Positions 20,575 through 29,523 of a DNA stretch of 36,775 bases are shown here, piece by piece. The notes under the pieces were generated by a model. The model was not told the DNA's origin, ran no database searches, and saw only the letters and a program-made list of their open reading frames with translations. How positions within the stretch are numbered: position 1 is the first letter of the stretch; the number at the start of each line of letters is the position of its first letter. The position numbers and the translations under genes are program-made. Origin of the DNA: Christensenella sp. UBA4636 (GTDB lineage: Bacteria; Bacillota; Clostridia; Christensenellales; Borkfalkiaceae); the NCBI GenBank assembly GCA_002405915.1, contig DHMS01000003.1:5329-42103 (forward strand), given 5' to 3'.

Positions 20575-23500
20575 ATGCTATCTGTAAAAAACCTTGTAAA
20601 GGTCTACAAAGCGAAAGGCGGCACGGAGACCCGCGCGCTTGACGGCGTAAGCATAGACTTCCCCGAAAAAGGAATGGTCTTTTTACTCGGCAAAAGCGGC
20701 TCGGGTAAATCAACGCTTTTAAACGTTATCGGCGGGCTTGACATGCCTACGAGCGGCGAAGTAATCGTCAAAGGCAAGTCCAGCCGCGACTTCACGCAAG
20801 CCGACTTCGACTCCTACCGCAACACGTTTATAGGCTTCATTTTCCAGGAATACAACATTCTCGAAGAATTCAATATCGAACAGAATATCGCCCTCGCACT
20901 TCAACTTCAAGGCAAGAAAAGCGACAAGGCGGAAGTAGACAAACTGCTCGAACTCGTAGACCTTGCGGGCTTCAACAAACGCAAGCCAAACACGCTTTCG
21001 GGCGGGCAAAGACAACGCGTAGCAATCGCCCGCGCGCTTATCAAAAACCCCGAAATCATAATGGCGGACGAGCCGACGGGCGCGCTCGATTCCGACACGG
21101 GCAAGCAAGTATTCGAAACGCTCAAAAAGCTTTCGGAAAACAAACTCGTTATCGTCGTTTCGCACGACAGAGATTTTGCCGAAACTTACGGCGACAGAAT
21201 AATAGAGCTTAAAGACGGCAAAATTTTGTCCGACGTAACGAAAGAATATGAACAAAGCGACGATAAAGGCGCAAACGTAAAAGTTATAGGCGGCAACAAT
21301 ATTCGCATAAAGGACTGCTCCAAACTTTCCGACGATGACGTTTCGGAAATTATCAAGACAATAAAGCAAAAGGGCAGCGGCGAAATGCTTATTTTATCCG
21401 ACGAAGATAAGCTTGCCGAAGTAAAAAAAGTCTGCGACATAAAAGAGGACCGCACCGGCGGGCATTTTGAAAAGACCGACGTTTCCAAGATAAAACCCGC
21501 AAACTACGACGGCGCAAAGACCAAGTTTATAAAGTCCAAACTACCCGCTTCTCACGCTATAAAAATCGGCGCAAGCGGCTTAAAAACCAAGCCCGTAAGG
21601 CTTGCGTTCACGATACTTCTTTCGGTTATCTCGTTCACCCTCTTCGGCGTTCTCTCCGCCATGATGCTTTACGACCCTATTTACTCCATAGCCGTCGCCT
21701 TGCAAGAAGAAAACGTGGAAACCGCTCGGCTCGAAAAATATTACGACTACGTATCCATATGGTATAATTTGGATAGCAACGGCAACAAAATAAACGAGGA
21801 AAAAAGCGACTATACGATGATACAGCGCACGCGATTAGGCAAGACCGAATTAGACGAACTTAACGATAACGATAAAGGGCTCAGTTTTGCCGGCGTTTAC
21901 GATATATCAAACAATTTTTCTGACAACCTTACAAATAACAAGAGCAAAAAGTATTATTATAATTATTTCAACGGCGAATTTTCAGGCTTTACCGACTGCG
22001 GAGAAGATTTTTTAAAGAAAAACGGTTTCACTCTCCTTGCCGGTTCGCACCCGAAAACGGCTAACGAAATAGCCGTACCGAAATACATTTACGAATTATT
22101 CGAAGAAACGGGTTTTGTAGACAACGACCGCAAAACCTTAGATATTTCCGAGCCTGAAGACTTAATCGGAAAAGCTATCACTTTAAGGCTTAGCAAGCCC
22201 GATGAAGATTTTTATTCGAACGGAACGAAAAAAACGTTTACGATTACGGGTGTTTACGACGTAAACGAACTTTCGGCTTTTAGCGACCTGAAAAAAGAGG
22301 ACGTCTTGGAAATCGACAAAGACGAATTAAAAGCTTTACAAGAAAACTTCGCAGAAGCTTGCTCGCAAGGTTTCAGTTCTCTTGCTTTCGTCTCGTCCGA
22401 ATTTTACGATAAATACAAAGACTATGTAAAAAGTTACGAAGACCCCGTCCGTGTAGACACCGAAACTTTTTACGGCGTATATATCGGCGAGCGTTATAGT
22501 GACGAAAGCGCGATAACAACCGATTATTCAGTACAATACATAACGGCAGAAACAGTCAAAGACTATCAAGACTATATAGACATATATTCCGTAAGCGGAA
22601 CAGTTGATAAAAACAATCTTTCTCTCGGTAAAAACGACGTTTACATCGACCTTTCGTACTTTATGGAAATAACAAGGCAACTTGCTTTCTTAGAAGTCGG
22701 CGAGTCGTCGGAAATGTATTGCGACAAAAACCCCGAATTCAGGCAATCGCTGATTAACGCGACAACAAAAGGTTTGCAAATATATAACAACGAAATCCCC
22801 GAGGAAGAACTCGACGACGCAAAGCCTTTTACGCAAAACGATTTTAACGTCTTGCGAAAATATATAGAACAAGACTATAAAAAATATTCCGGTAACGTAA
22901 TTTACAATTTTTACGATACACAACTTGAAAACGCCCGAGGCGAAAAAGCAACTCTCACGATAAAAGGCTACATTAGCATGCAGAATTCAAGCGGCGTCTA
23001 TCTTCTCAATAAAGAACTTGTAACGGCTTACGAAGTAAAAAGTAGCGACTACAAACAAGACGACAACGTCAATATGACCTACATAAAAAAAATAACCGAC
23101 TATGTCGCTCCGAAAGACGCAAGATACGGTTATATGATAACAAAGACGACAAACAAACTTGACGAAGCACACTTCATGCTCGATAAGCGCGGTAATTATG
23201 CGTATAAAATGACCAATAGCACATATAAGAAAGCTGACTGGATTGCCTATTATCTTGAAAGCTTCAAGCTCGTGTTCGCGATTGCGGGCGGCGTGCTTGC
23301 GGTGCTTTCCGCGCTTATGCTCTTCAACTTCATTTCCGCTTCCATTTCCGCGAAAACGAGAGATATCGGTATCTTGCGCGCGGTCGGCGGAAGAGGAATT
23401 GACGTATTCAAGATATTCTTCTCGGAATCTTCGATTATCGCAGCTATTTGCTTTATACTTTCGGCGATAGGCGCGGGAATAGCTTGCTACTTCTTAAACG

Positions 23501-23664
23501 GCTTCTTTGTAGGCTCATCCTTGCACATAACCGTTTTGAACTACGGCTTAGTCGAAGTCGCGTTCATTCTCGGAATAACGCTTATCGTTTCCTTTATCGC
23601 AACGTTTATCCCGGTATACTTTGCCGCTAAGCGTTCGCCCGTGGAATCTATCCGCTCGTTATAA
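20575..23664 (+). CDS. MacB-like ABC transporter, ATPase fused to FtsX-type permease
   Basis: The 1029-aa protein begins with a full ABC ATPase: Walker A GKSGSGKST (39-47), Q-loop Q91, signature LSGGQ (141-145), Walker B IIMADE (161-166) and H197. After a linker (~210-325) comes the permease, with one helix (LAFTILLSVISFTLFGVLSAMM), a very large external region of about 520 residues, then three helices ending with the FtsX pattern (ISAKTRDIGILRAVGGRG...PVESIRSL). The MacB/FtsX group are mechanotransmitters that drive export or signalling of peptides and lipids rather than passing substrate through the membrane; the size of the external region recalls peptide-sensing transporters. AGGAG lies 10 nt before the ATG. 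It is monocistronic, with the shared GTTRCA module upstream. Confidence 0.88.
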   Translation: MLSVKNLVKVYKAKGGTETRALDGVSIDFPEKGMVFLLGKSGSGKSTLLNVIGGLDMPTSGEVIVKGKSSRDFTQADFDSYRNTFIGFIFQEYNILEEFNIEQNIALALQLQGKKSDKAEVDKLLELVDLAGFNKRKPNTLSGGQRQRVAIARALIKNPEIIMADEPTGALDSDTGKQVFETLKKLSENKLVIVVSHDRDFAETYGDRIIELKDGKILSDVTKEYEQSDDKGANVKVIGGNNIRIKDCSKLSDDDVSEIIKTIKQKGSGEMLILSDEDKLAEVKKVCDIKEDRTGGHFEKTDVSKIKPANYDGAKTKFIKSKLPASHAIKIGASGLKTKPVRLAFTILLSVISFTLFGVLSAMMLYDPIYSIAVALQEENVETARLEKYYDYVSIWYNLDSNGNKINEEKSDYTMIQRTRLGKTELDELNDNDKGLSFAGVYDISNNFSDNLTNNKSKKYYYNYFNGEFSGFTDCGEDFLKKNGFTLLAGSHPKTANEIAVPKYIYELFEETGFVDNDRKTLDISEPEDLIGKAITLRLSKPDEDFYSNGTKKTFTITGVYDVNELSAFSDLKKEDVLEIDKDELKALQENFAEACSQGFSSLAFVSSEFYDKYKDYVKSYEDPVRVDTETFYGVYIGERYSDESAITTDYSVQYITAETVKDYQDYIDIYSVSGTVDKNNLSLGKNDVYIDLSYFMEITRQLAFLEVGESSEMYCDKNPEFRQSLINATTKGLQIYNNEIPEEELDDAKPFTQNDFNVLRKYIEQDYKKYSGNVIYNFYDTQLENARGEKATLTIKGYISMQNSSGVYLLNKELVTAYEVKSSDYKQDDNVNMTYIKKITDYVAPKDARYGYMITKTTNKLDEAHFMLDKRGNYAYKMTNSTYKKADWIAYYLESFKLVFAIAGGVLAVLSALMLFNFISASISAKTRDIGILRAVGGRGIDVFKIFFSESSIIAAICFILSAIGAGIACYFLNGFFVGSSLHITVLNYGLVEVAFILGITLIVSFIATFIPVYFAAKRSPVESIRSL

Positions 23665-23697
23665 GATTTTCGAATAACACTCGCAAAAACGCAAAAT

Positions 23698-23736
23698 CCC
23701 CGCCTTCCTTTTCGAAGGAAAGCGGGGTGTTTTTTT
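23698..23736. terminator. Terminator of the ABC transporter
   Basis: CCCCGC-C-TTCCTT pairs with AAGGAA-A-GCGGGG around TTCG, followed by TG and seven T residues. On the other strand it can also end the HEPN operon. A second palindrome, CGGGCTTATAGCCCG (23754-23768), lies between them. Confidence 0.88.
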
Positions 23737-23809
23737 GTGAAATTTGCGTTTAACGGGCTTATAGCCCGACTTTTCGCTTTTTTATCGCGGCACACAACAC
23801 AGTGCAAAG

Positions 23810-24250
23810 TTAAATATGCCCGAACTTTTTCAACACGTCGAGCCGCACTTCCTCAATAATTTGCGAAGTTTTGTCGAGCTTATCATGGTCTTTTTCGAGA
23901 GCCGCGGCGGCTTCCGTAAACGCTAAAATCCACGTTTCGCCGCTCTTGTACGAAAAACCGAGATATCCCTCGTGCGCCCAATAATTCCTGATGCGCGTAA
24001 GCTCGGACAAAAGCGCATAATCTTCCGAGTAAAAATACGGTTTCTTTTTGCCGTTCCCTCGGTCAAGCTCCTTTAAGCTCATAACCACTTCGCCGAGCGT
24101 AAGCCTGCTTTTTATCACTTCTTCGTAATTTTTGCGGTAATCGCCGCCGAGCATACCGGCGTAAATCCACTTTATATCGTGTTCTATAAACTGGCAAAAC
24201 ATCATCGTTTCGCCCAAATATTTGTGGAACGTTTCAAGGTCTTTTATCAT
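23810..24250 (-). CDS. Small HEPN-motif protein
   Basis: This 146-aa, mostly helical, cytoplasmic-looking protein carries LTRIRNYWAHEGYL, in which R88-N-Y-W-A-H93 is the R-x4-H motif of HEPN domains, including the N after R that is frequent in HEPN ribonucleases. HEPN proteins act as RNases or nucleotidyl-transfer partners in toxin-antitoxin and defence systems, but some are non-catalytic. The family cannot be fixed by eye. The start codon lies 3 nt after the stop of the alarmone synthetase gene, so translation is probably coupled. It is the last gene of a three-gene operon with a DUF4143 ATPase. Confidence 0.7.
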   Translation of the reverse strand: MIKDLETFHKYLGETMMFCQFIEHDIKWIYAGMLGGDYRKNYEEVIKSRLTLGEVVMSLKELDRGNGKKKPYFYSEDYALLSELTRIRNYWAHEGYLGFSYKSGETWILAFTEAAAALEKDHDKLDKTSQIIEEVRLDVLKKFGHI

Positions 24251-24253
24251 TTT

Positions 24254-24910
24254 TTAGCCCCGTTTGTCGCCTTCCGCCGCCATAATGCGCTTGTACATAT
24301 CCTGCATTTGCACGTCGATTTCCGCAATTTTATGCGAACACGCAAGCATTTCTTCGTTTATCCCCGCGGGCAAACGGCTCTTGTCGGCTTTGTATCGGAT
24401 ATCGTGTTCGAGGCTCGCCCAAAAGTCCATCGCGATTGTGCGAATCTGAATTTCCGCAATGACGTACTCCGTTTTCGTAGAGCGGCACACAGGTACCTTT
24501 ACGTCGAGATGAAGCGAACGGTAGCCGTTGTAGTTAGGCTTAGCGATATAGTCCTGGCGTTTGACGACGGTCAAATCGGGTTGGCGCGCGAACATTTCCG
24601 CCACGCTGTACACGTCGTCGATATAGTTGCAAACGACCCTTACTCCCGCAACGTCGTTCACGTTTTGCATAGCCGATTCAATCGTCACGGGCAAGCCCTT
24701 TTTAATAAGCTTTGCGGCGATACTCTCCGCCGACTTCAATCTGCTTTCTATATGGTGAATGGGGTTGCGCGCGTACAAAAGGTTAAACTCGTCGTTCAAA
24801 ACTTCGAATTTAAGCTTCAATAACCTTGCCGCCGAATCATACAAATTCATCATCGCGGCAAACTCCTTAGTTCCGTAAAACGCCTCTCCCGTAAAATCCT
24901 TATTCTGCAT
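24254..24910 (-). CDS. Small alarmone synthetase, RelQ-type (p)ppGpp synthetase
   Basis: This 218-aa protein is a single RelA/SpoT synthetase domain without a hydrolase or regulatory region, as in RelQ (YjbM). It should transfer pyrophosphate from ATP to GDP/GTP. Seen motifs are the DVAGVRV core (86-92), KPNYNGYRSLH (124-134, the guanine-site tyrosine and YRSxH) and EIQIRTIAMDFWASLEH (153-169). Length fits RelQ (about 210). The start at 24910 has GAGGGTGG upstream; a longer in-frame reading would overlap the ATPase stop. It lies 31 bp after the ATPase and 3 bp before the HEPN gene. Alone it looks like housekeeping RelQ. Its partners make a specialised alarmone module possible. Confidence 0.88.
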   Translation of the reverse strand: MQNKDFTGEAFYGTKEFAAMMNLYDSAARLLKLKFEVLNDEFNLLYARNPIHHIESRLKSAESIAAKLIKKGLPVTIESAMQNVNDVAGVRVVCNYIDDVYSVAEMFARQPDLTVVKRQDYIAKPNYNGYRSLHLDVKVPVCRSTKTEYVIAEIQIRTIAMDFWASLEHDIRYKADKSRLPAGINEEMLACSHKIAEIDVQMQDMYKRIMAAEGDKRG

Positions 24911-24941
24911 AAAACCACCCTCGTGAAAAAAAATTTTATAA

Positions 24942-26282
24942 TTAAAGCGACAATTGCTTTTTCGCAAGCTCGACAAGCTTTTTAGTCTGGTCTATCATAA
25001 ACAGCGGTATATTAAGCACGCACCCGTCAAGCAAAAGATTTTTAAGCGAATACCTAACGATAAGCGGCGTTTCGCCGTCGTACATTTTTGCATATTCACC
25101 CACACTCGGCGAAGAAACGCTCTTGCCCGACTTGACTTCTACCGGCAAAATATCGTTGTCCGACTGAATTATAAAATCAACTTCGTACTTGTCGTTCGCC
25201 CAGTAATGCGGCGCGGCGGAATAAAGCCGAACAAGGCTTTGCTCGACAAAGTTCTCCGTCAACGCACCCTTAAACTCCGTAAACAGTCTGTCGCCCTCCG
25301 TAAACGCCTTGTAGCTAAGCTTAGACTGACTTCTCAAAAGCCCCACGTCTAAATGGTAGATTTTGAAAAACTCCTCTTCCTCGTACGCCGAAATCGGCAA
25401 TGCGGGCTTAGTGATTTTGATAACTTTCTTCACGATGTCTGCATTAACGAGCCATTGAAGATTGTTTTCGTACTCCCGCGCCCTCGCGCCTTGCCGTACC
25501 TTTGAGTAAGTAAACTTCTTTTTCTCGTTCGAAAGCTGCGCCGGCAAAGAATTCCATATGAACGTAATTTTTTGAACATCATACTTTGCAACGTTCTCGT
25601 CGAAAGATAAGTGCTTGCCGAAATCCTTTTCGTACGAGCCGAGAATATTATTTAAAGCTCTGTCCACAAGCTCCACGCTCCGCTCTTTTGTCCACATATA
25701 AACGGGTTCCGGCATACCGCCCGTTATAAAGTAAGTTTTCAAATTCTCCGATAAAGGGTTAAAAAACGCCTCCGGCACAGCCGAAATTTCGTCAACGGAC
25801 AAGAGATATTCGTATAAGTTTTCATCGCCGTTAGCTATCAAAAACTCCGAAAAAGTCATCGGTCCCATGTCAAGGAAGTCAACCTTGCCGACGGGGAACC
25901 CTTTCGAAAGCGTAAGCCCTAAAAGCGACCCCGCGCATATAACGCAATACTCCCGCGCGTTTTCGCAAAAATATTTGAGCGCGTTGAGCGCGCCGTCGCA
26001 TTCCTGTATCTCGTCGAAAATTATAAGCGTGTTTTTGTCTATCCTCTGCCCGCTCGCAAGCGCAAGGTTCTGCATTATGCGGAAAACGTCCTTAGTGGTA
26101 GAAAAAAACTGCTTGTATTCCTCGTTCTCGTCAAAGTTGAAATACGCAACCGACTCGAACTCTTCGCCGAACTTTTTCATAACCCAAGTCTTACCGACCT
26201 GCCTCGCCCCGCGCAAAATAAGCGGCTTGCGGTACTTATCCTCTTTCCATTTTTTCAATTCTTCAATAATAAACCGCTTCAT
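24942..26282 (-). CDS. AAA ATPase with C-terminal DUF4143 domain (second of two)
   Basis: This 446-aa ATPase has Walker A GARQVGKT (25-32), Walker B LIIFDE ending at D90-E91 and a CAGSLLG sensor region. The C-terminal DUF4143 domain has YEVDFIIQSDNDILPVEVK, a clean E-x-D...E-x-K pattern of PD-(D/E)XK-like folds. It is paralogous to the ATPase at 7514-8872. It is the first gene of the operon with the (p)ppGpp synthetase and the HEPN protein. GAGGGG precedes the ATG, and a consensus promoter is at 26318-26346. The molecular role of DUF4143 ATPases is unproven. Confidence 0.87.
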   Translation of the reverse strand: MKRFIIEELKKWKEDKYRKPLILRGARQVGKTWVMKKFGEEFESVAYFNFDENEEYKQFFSTTKDVFRIMQNLALASGQRIDKNTLIIFDEIQECDGALNALKYFCENAREYCVICAGSLLGLTLSKGFPVGKVDFLDMGPMTFSEFLIANGDENLYEYLLSVDEISAVPEAFFNPLSENLKTYFITGGMPEPVYMWTKERSVELVDRALNNILGSYEKDFGKHLSFDENVAKYDVQKITFIWNSLPAQLSNEKKKFTYSKVRQGARAREYENNLQWLVNADIVKKVIKITKPALPISAYEEEEFFKIYHLDVGLLRSQSKLSYKAFTEGDRLFTEFKGALTENFVEQSLVRLYSAAPHYWANDKYEVDFIIQSDNDILPVEVKSGKSVSSPSVGEYAKMYDGETPLIVRYSLKNLLLDGCVLNIPLFMIDQTKKLVELAKKQLSL

Positions 26283-26317
26283 AACCTACCCCTCGGCTTT
26301 TTATCTCTTTTTGTAAT

Positions 26318-26346
26318 ATTATATACTTTTATTTTTCGAAAGTCAA
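26318..26346 (-). promoter_or_regulatory. Promoter of the ATPase-SAS-HEPN operon
   Basis: On the minus strand TTGACT (26341-26346), a 17-bp spacer and TATAAT (26318-26323). It is the only promoter seen for the three genes. Confidence 0.85.
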
Positions 26347-26366
26347 CAAAATCACGTTTTTTTGGT

Positions 26367-26510
26367 AAAAAGTGTGATTTTTTACACACTTTTTCCCGAT
26401 TTTTTGTGTAAATATAGTTTTTGGCTTTCATTTTTTAGCTCAAAAAGCTCCCTCGTGTTTCAAAAAGCCCCTTATACAGAAACCGCGGGCGGGATTACTC
26501 CCGCCCGCGG
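26367..26510 (-). terminator. Two terminators after the GH3 operon
   Basis: First reached on the minus strand is a 12-bp GC-rich hairpin (26483-26494 with 26499-26510, CCGCGGGCGGGA and its complement). Next is AAAAAGTGTG (26367-26376) paired with CACACTTTTT (26385-26394). Together they separate the GH3 operon from the ATPase operon promoter. Confidence 0.78.
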
Positions 26511-26545
26511 CACAAAAACACTCGGTTACTCAATCGGCGTTTGTT

Positions 26546-29233
26546 TTACCAAACGTAAATGAAAACATTATTGCCGTAAGTACCTTGCCAAGGCTTAGCA
26601 AAGATATAAGCTCTTCCGCCGTAGATAACCATAGACGGAATGTTAGCTACATTCTGCTCTTCTCTTATAAAGCCGCCAACAACGACGTCTTTAACTTTAT
26701 TGCCCGACCAATCGTAAACGACAAAAGCAAGTCCGCCGGCTTTTTCGTAAAGCGCATAAACGTATTTTCCGTCCGCAGCTACGCCGACTTGCGTGCCGCC
26801 AACCGCGCCGGTAACCGTTTTATAAGCTTTCATAGTCTTCCCGTCCACAAGATAAAGCGTTGAGCCGTTACGTATGGCATAACGGTCGTTTTTCTCGTCG
26901 TAAGCCATTGCATGAACGGCAATTGCCGTTGTGCCGTCCTCTTTCTTGAATGCAAGTTCGGTTGTTTCTTGAACTTCACAGGTTCCGTCAGCCGTAATAT
27001 CGGAAGCTTTCACTCGATAAACTGACGTAAACCGTTTGCTAAAGGCATAAACGTAGCCGTCTTTATATAAAAGATAAGTCGTATCGTTATAAGATGCGTC
27101 ACTGCCGTTTACGAATTTAGCGGATTTACCTATAATATTGCCTAACATGTCTGTTTTTAATATTTGCGTATAATACGTCTTTTCGTCTTCGGAACAACCC
27201 GCGTAGTTTGCCATATAGAAATACTTACCGTCGGTAACAACTCCCTTTATGGTACTACCGCCAACATTAGCAACCGTTGCCTTTACGTTTGTTAATGCAC
27301 CGCCTTCGGTAATTACTTCGTCTAATCCCTTATGCGGGGAATTCAATCTATTCACGACAGTAAAGCCTACGGATTGCATACACGATTTCGTACCGCCATT
27401 CCAAGTAAACAATGTATAAAACAGTTTACCGTCAAGTTCGAATATACCTGAAACAGCAAAATTATTGTCATCTTTACTTAAAGCGTTAGGCAATAGAATA
27501 CTATTTATAACTCCGGTTTTAATATTTATAACATAAACTTTAGGAGATAGAGTATTTTTTTCAAGTTTTGCAAGGTCATCCGCTGTCTTAGTGTAATTAT
27601 AATTCGCCGTATAATACAAGTATCCGTTTTTTCCACCGCCCATACGGTTTTTAGCTTCTTTGGCAGTAGAAACCGTATAAGTTTTTTGAACTACCCCGTC
27701 TTTAAGTATGACTATTTTACCGCTTGCATACACGGCAACTAAACCGAGATCTTCAAAGACATAAATGTTTTCAAACTTACCCGCAGCCGCATAATCACCG
27801 AGATCTACGGGTAAATTACTTACCGGGGTCCATTCGTCACCCGTTTCGAACAAAAGCGGTAAACTATACCATTTTGGTTGCGTTTTATTGTAAAGATAAA
27901 CATTATCGCCGTAGGTGAATATCGCCGCGGTTTCCGATCCGACTTGTATATCGGAAGCAGTTACTTTTTGAGAAACTGCTACTTGTTTATTCGTCTTATA
28001 ATCATACCTAATAAGATATCCTTCTGTTTTATCGAATGTTTTTCTAACCGAATAAACCCATCCGTTTTTCTGTACCGCATTCATAACAAGACCCGCAGTG
28101 TTATTATTCCAGCCGTTTGTTACATTTTGAGCCGTCATGTTATATGTGCAGTTGTCTATTATTTCGCCGACAGATTCGGTGTCTATTTCCGGATATTCTT
28201 CCGCCATCGCTTCAACGTAAGCTTTAGCCGACAAGCCGTAATTGTAAACGGAAGTAGCAAGGGCTTTCATTTTTTCGTTTTTGCTTGAAAGCATCGCGTG
28301 CGCGTACGACTTAACGGAATAAGTTACTTCGTTGCCGACCGCAGTGCCGTTCGACAAAAGCTTAGCCGTGAACTTTTTGTCCATATCGATTGCGGAAACG
28401 CCTTCCAAAACGGCTTTGTAAGCCTTCACACCCTCTTTAACCTTGATTTCGGTAGCTTCTTCGATATTCGTTAAAGGCACCGTAGAACCGCCGTCAAAGG
28501 CTACGGAGAGGCTCAAATTTTCTTTGCTTTCCGCAACAAAGTAGAACTTAACGCTTACTTTGCCGTTAAGCAAAAGGTTTGCGCCGATAAAGCCGTACTT
28601 ATCGCTTTCAGTCGGCTCACCACCGACCGCTAAATCGGTATCGGCGGGTTGTTCGTCGCCGACGAAGTTTTTTACCGTTTCGGTCGTCAAAAGCGCGGAA
28701 GAAGTATCCTCAAGCCCGATATATTCCTGCGTTTTTGCGGAATAATTGACGAGGTTTGCGGCTAACGTGCGCATTGCAACGTACTGTTCCTGCGTTTTTA
28801 TTTCTTCAAACGTACTCGGAGCCGCGGCAAGCAGCGTTTTGAGATAGTCCGCAACCGAGAACTCGTAAGTATCGGTGAGCGTATCCGTTCCGTTAGTAAG
28901 CGCCAAGAAAACGATTATAGTTTCGCCTATTCTCGCGGGGTTGGCTTCGGAAAATTCGAGAACGTTTTTGCCCTCCGATATAGTAGCCGTCTTAGTTTCG
29001 GTAGTTTCATCCTTATAAGTAAAGGCATACGAAGCCGAAGTGTAGCCCGCGGGAGCGGTGTATTCGAACTTACTTACGATATCTTCCGTAAGCGTAACGT
29101 GCGCGCCCGTAAACAAATCTGCTTTCTTTTCCTCTGCGTTAGCTTTAAATGCGCCGCCAAGCCCTAAGGTTAAAGAAAGCGCGAACGCGAGCGACAAAGA
29201 ACTTAAAAGCAATTTCTTAATTAAAGATTTCAT
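26546..29233 (-). CDS. Secreted propeller-like protein of the GH3 operon
   Basis: The 895-aa product has a signal peptide (MKSLIKKLLL, hydrophobic core, AxA cleavage after A33 in KANA). Residues ~40-330 look like beta-sandwich modules (LTEDIVSKFEYTAPAGYTSASYAF and a second NLSLSVAFDGGSTVPL region) with helices between. The C-terminal half has repeated strands with aromatic turn motifs (YLIRYDYKTNKQV, KVYVINIKTGVI, LAFVVYDWSGNKV), suggesting a beta-propeller of the PQQ/NHL kind. Its C-terminal ~120 residues resemble those of the tethered protein at 29524. No catalytic residues are evident; binding of glycan or partner enzymes is inferred. AAGGAGA precedes the ATG, which overlaps the stop of the 53-aa gene. 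Confidence 0.75.
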   Translation of the reverse strand: MKSLIKKLLLSSLSLAFALSLTLGLGGAFKANAEEKKADLFTGAHVTLTEDIVSKFEYTAPAGYTSASYAFTYKDETTETKTATISEGKNVLEFSEANPARIGETIIVFLALTNGTDTLTDTYEFSVADYLKTLLAAAPSTFEEIKTQEQYVAMRTLAANLVNYSAKTQEYIGLEDTSSALLTTETVKNFVGDEQPADTDLAVGGEPTESDKYGFIGANLLLNGKVSVKFYFVAESKENLSLSVAFDGGSTVPLTNIEEATEIKVKEGVKAYKAVLEGVSAIDMDKKFTAKLLSNGTAVGNEVTYSVKSYAHAMLSSKNEKMKALATSVYNYGLSAKAYVEAMAEEYPEIDTESVGEIIDNCTYNMTAQNVTNGWNNNTAGLVMNAVQKNGWVYSVRKTFDKTEGYLIRYDYKTNKQVAVSQKVTASDIQVGSETAAIFTYGDNVYLYNKTQPKWYSLPLLFETGDEWTPVSNLPVDLGDYAAAGKFENIYVFEDLGLVAVYASGKIVILKDGVVQKTYTVSTAKEAKNRMGGGKNGYLYYTANYNYTKTADDLAKLEKNTLSPKVYVINIKTGVINSILLPNALSKDDNNFAVSGIFELDGKLFYTLFTWNGGTKSCMQSVGFTVVNRLNSPHKGLDEVITEGGALTNVKATVANVGGSTIKGVVTDGKYFYMANYAGCSEDEKTYYTQILKTDMLGNIIGKSAKFVNGSDASYNDTTYLLYKDGYVYAFSKRFTSVYRVKASDITADGTCEVQETTELAFKKEDGTTAIAVHAMAYDEKNDRYAIRNGSTLYLVDGKTMKAYKTVTGAVGGTQVGVAADGKYVYALYEKAGGLAFVVYDWSGNKVKDVVVGGFIREEQNVANIPSMVIYGGRAYIFAKPWQGTYGNNVFIYVW

Positions 29234-29391
29234 TGTTTGTCTCCTTCCTCGTAATCGGTCCATGTTACCCATGGGTTAGTCCAACCGTTGATTTCCGTTT
29301 CTACGGTCGAAGTTCTTATTACGTCCGTTTCCGAATCGAATTTTAAAATTTCCGTTTCGGCGGGAACGTAAAGTGCCTTGTTTTGTTCCAT
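29230..29391 (-). CDS. Unannotated 53-aa protein coupled to the secreted propeller-like gene
   Basis: A short frame starts at 29391 behind AAGGAGG (7-nt spacer) and stops in ATGA, where its TGA overlaps the ATG of the next gene. The product begins MEQNKALYVPAETEILKFD, continues through SETDVIRTSTVETE, and ends with a tryptophan-rich stretch (GWTNPWVTW) and an acidic tail. It has no signal peptide or helix. The pattern Y-x-x-P-x-x-E-I-x-x-F-x-x-x-D-V-I-x-T-S looks like short proteins I have seen often beside secreted-protein genes in Clostridia, but I cannot name a family. A strong ribosome site and coupling support it as real. A role as leader, chaperone or coupling peptide is unknown. Confidence 0.72.
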   Translation of the reverse strand: MEQNKALYVPAETEILKFDSETDVIRTSTVETEINGWTNPWVTWTDYEEGDKQ

Positions 29392-29435
29392 AAAAAAACC
29401 TCCTTAAGTTTTTTTCTTTTAAATTAAGCTTTTTT

Positions 29436-29516
29436 CCGAAAGCGGAATTTTACTTCCGCTTTCGGCTTTTTGCTTTAGGCTTTTGCCGAAAGCAAAATTT
29501 GACTTTTGCCCTCGGC
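29436..29516. other. Two tandem hairpins in the operon
   Basis: CCGAAAGCGGAA (29436-29447) pairs perfectly with TTCCGCTTTCGG (29454-29465). GCCGAAAGCAAAA (29485-29497) pairs with TTTTGCCCTCGGC (29504-29516) with two wobbles. They fill the gap between the tethered-protein stop and the 53-aa gene. No T-run follows on the transcribed strand, so they may set mRNA processing or stability rather than terminate. Confidence 0.6.
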
Positions 29517-29523
29517 TTCAAGC

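Noticed and set aside
23754..23768. CGGGCTTATAGCCCG as another copy of the 14-bp motif
   Set aside because: Only CTTATAG and a following CCCGACT are similar. It is better read as a short hairpin between convergent genes.
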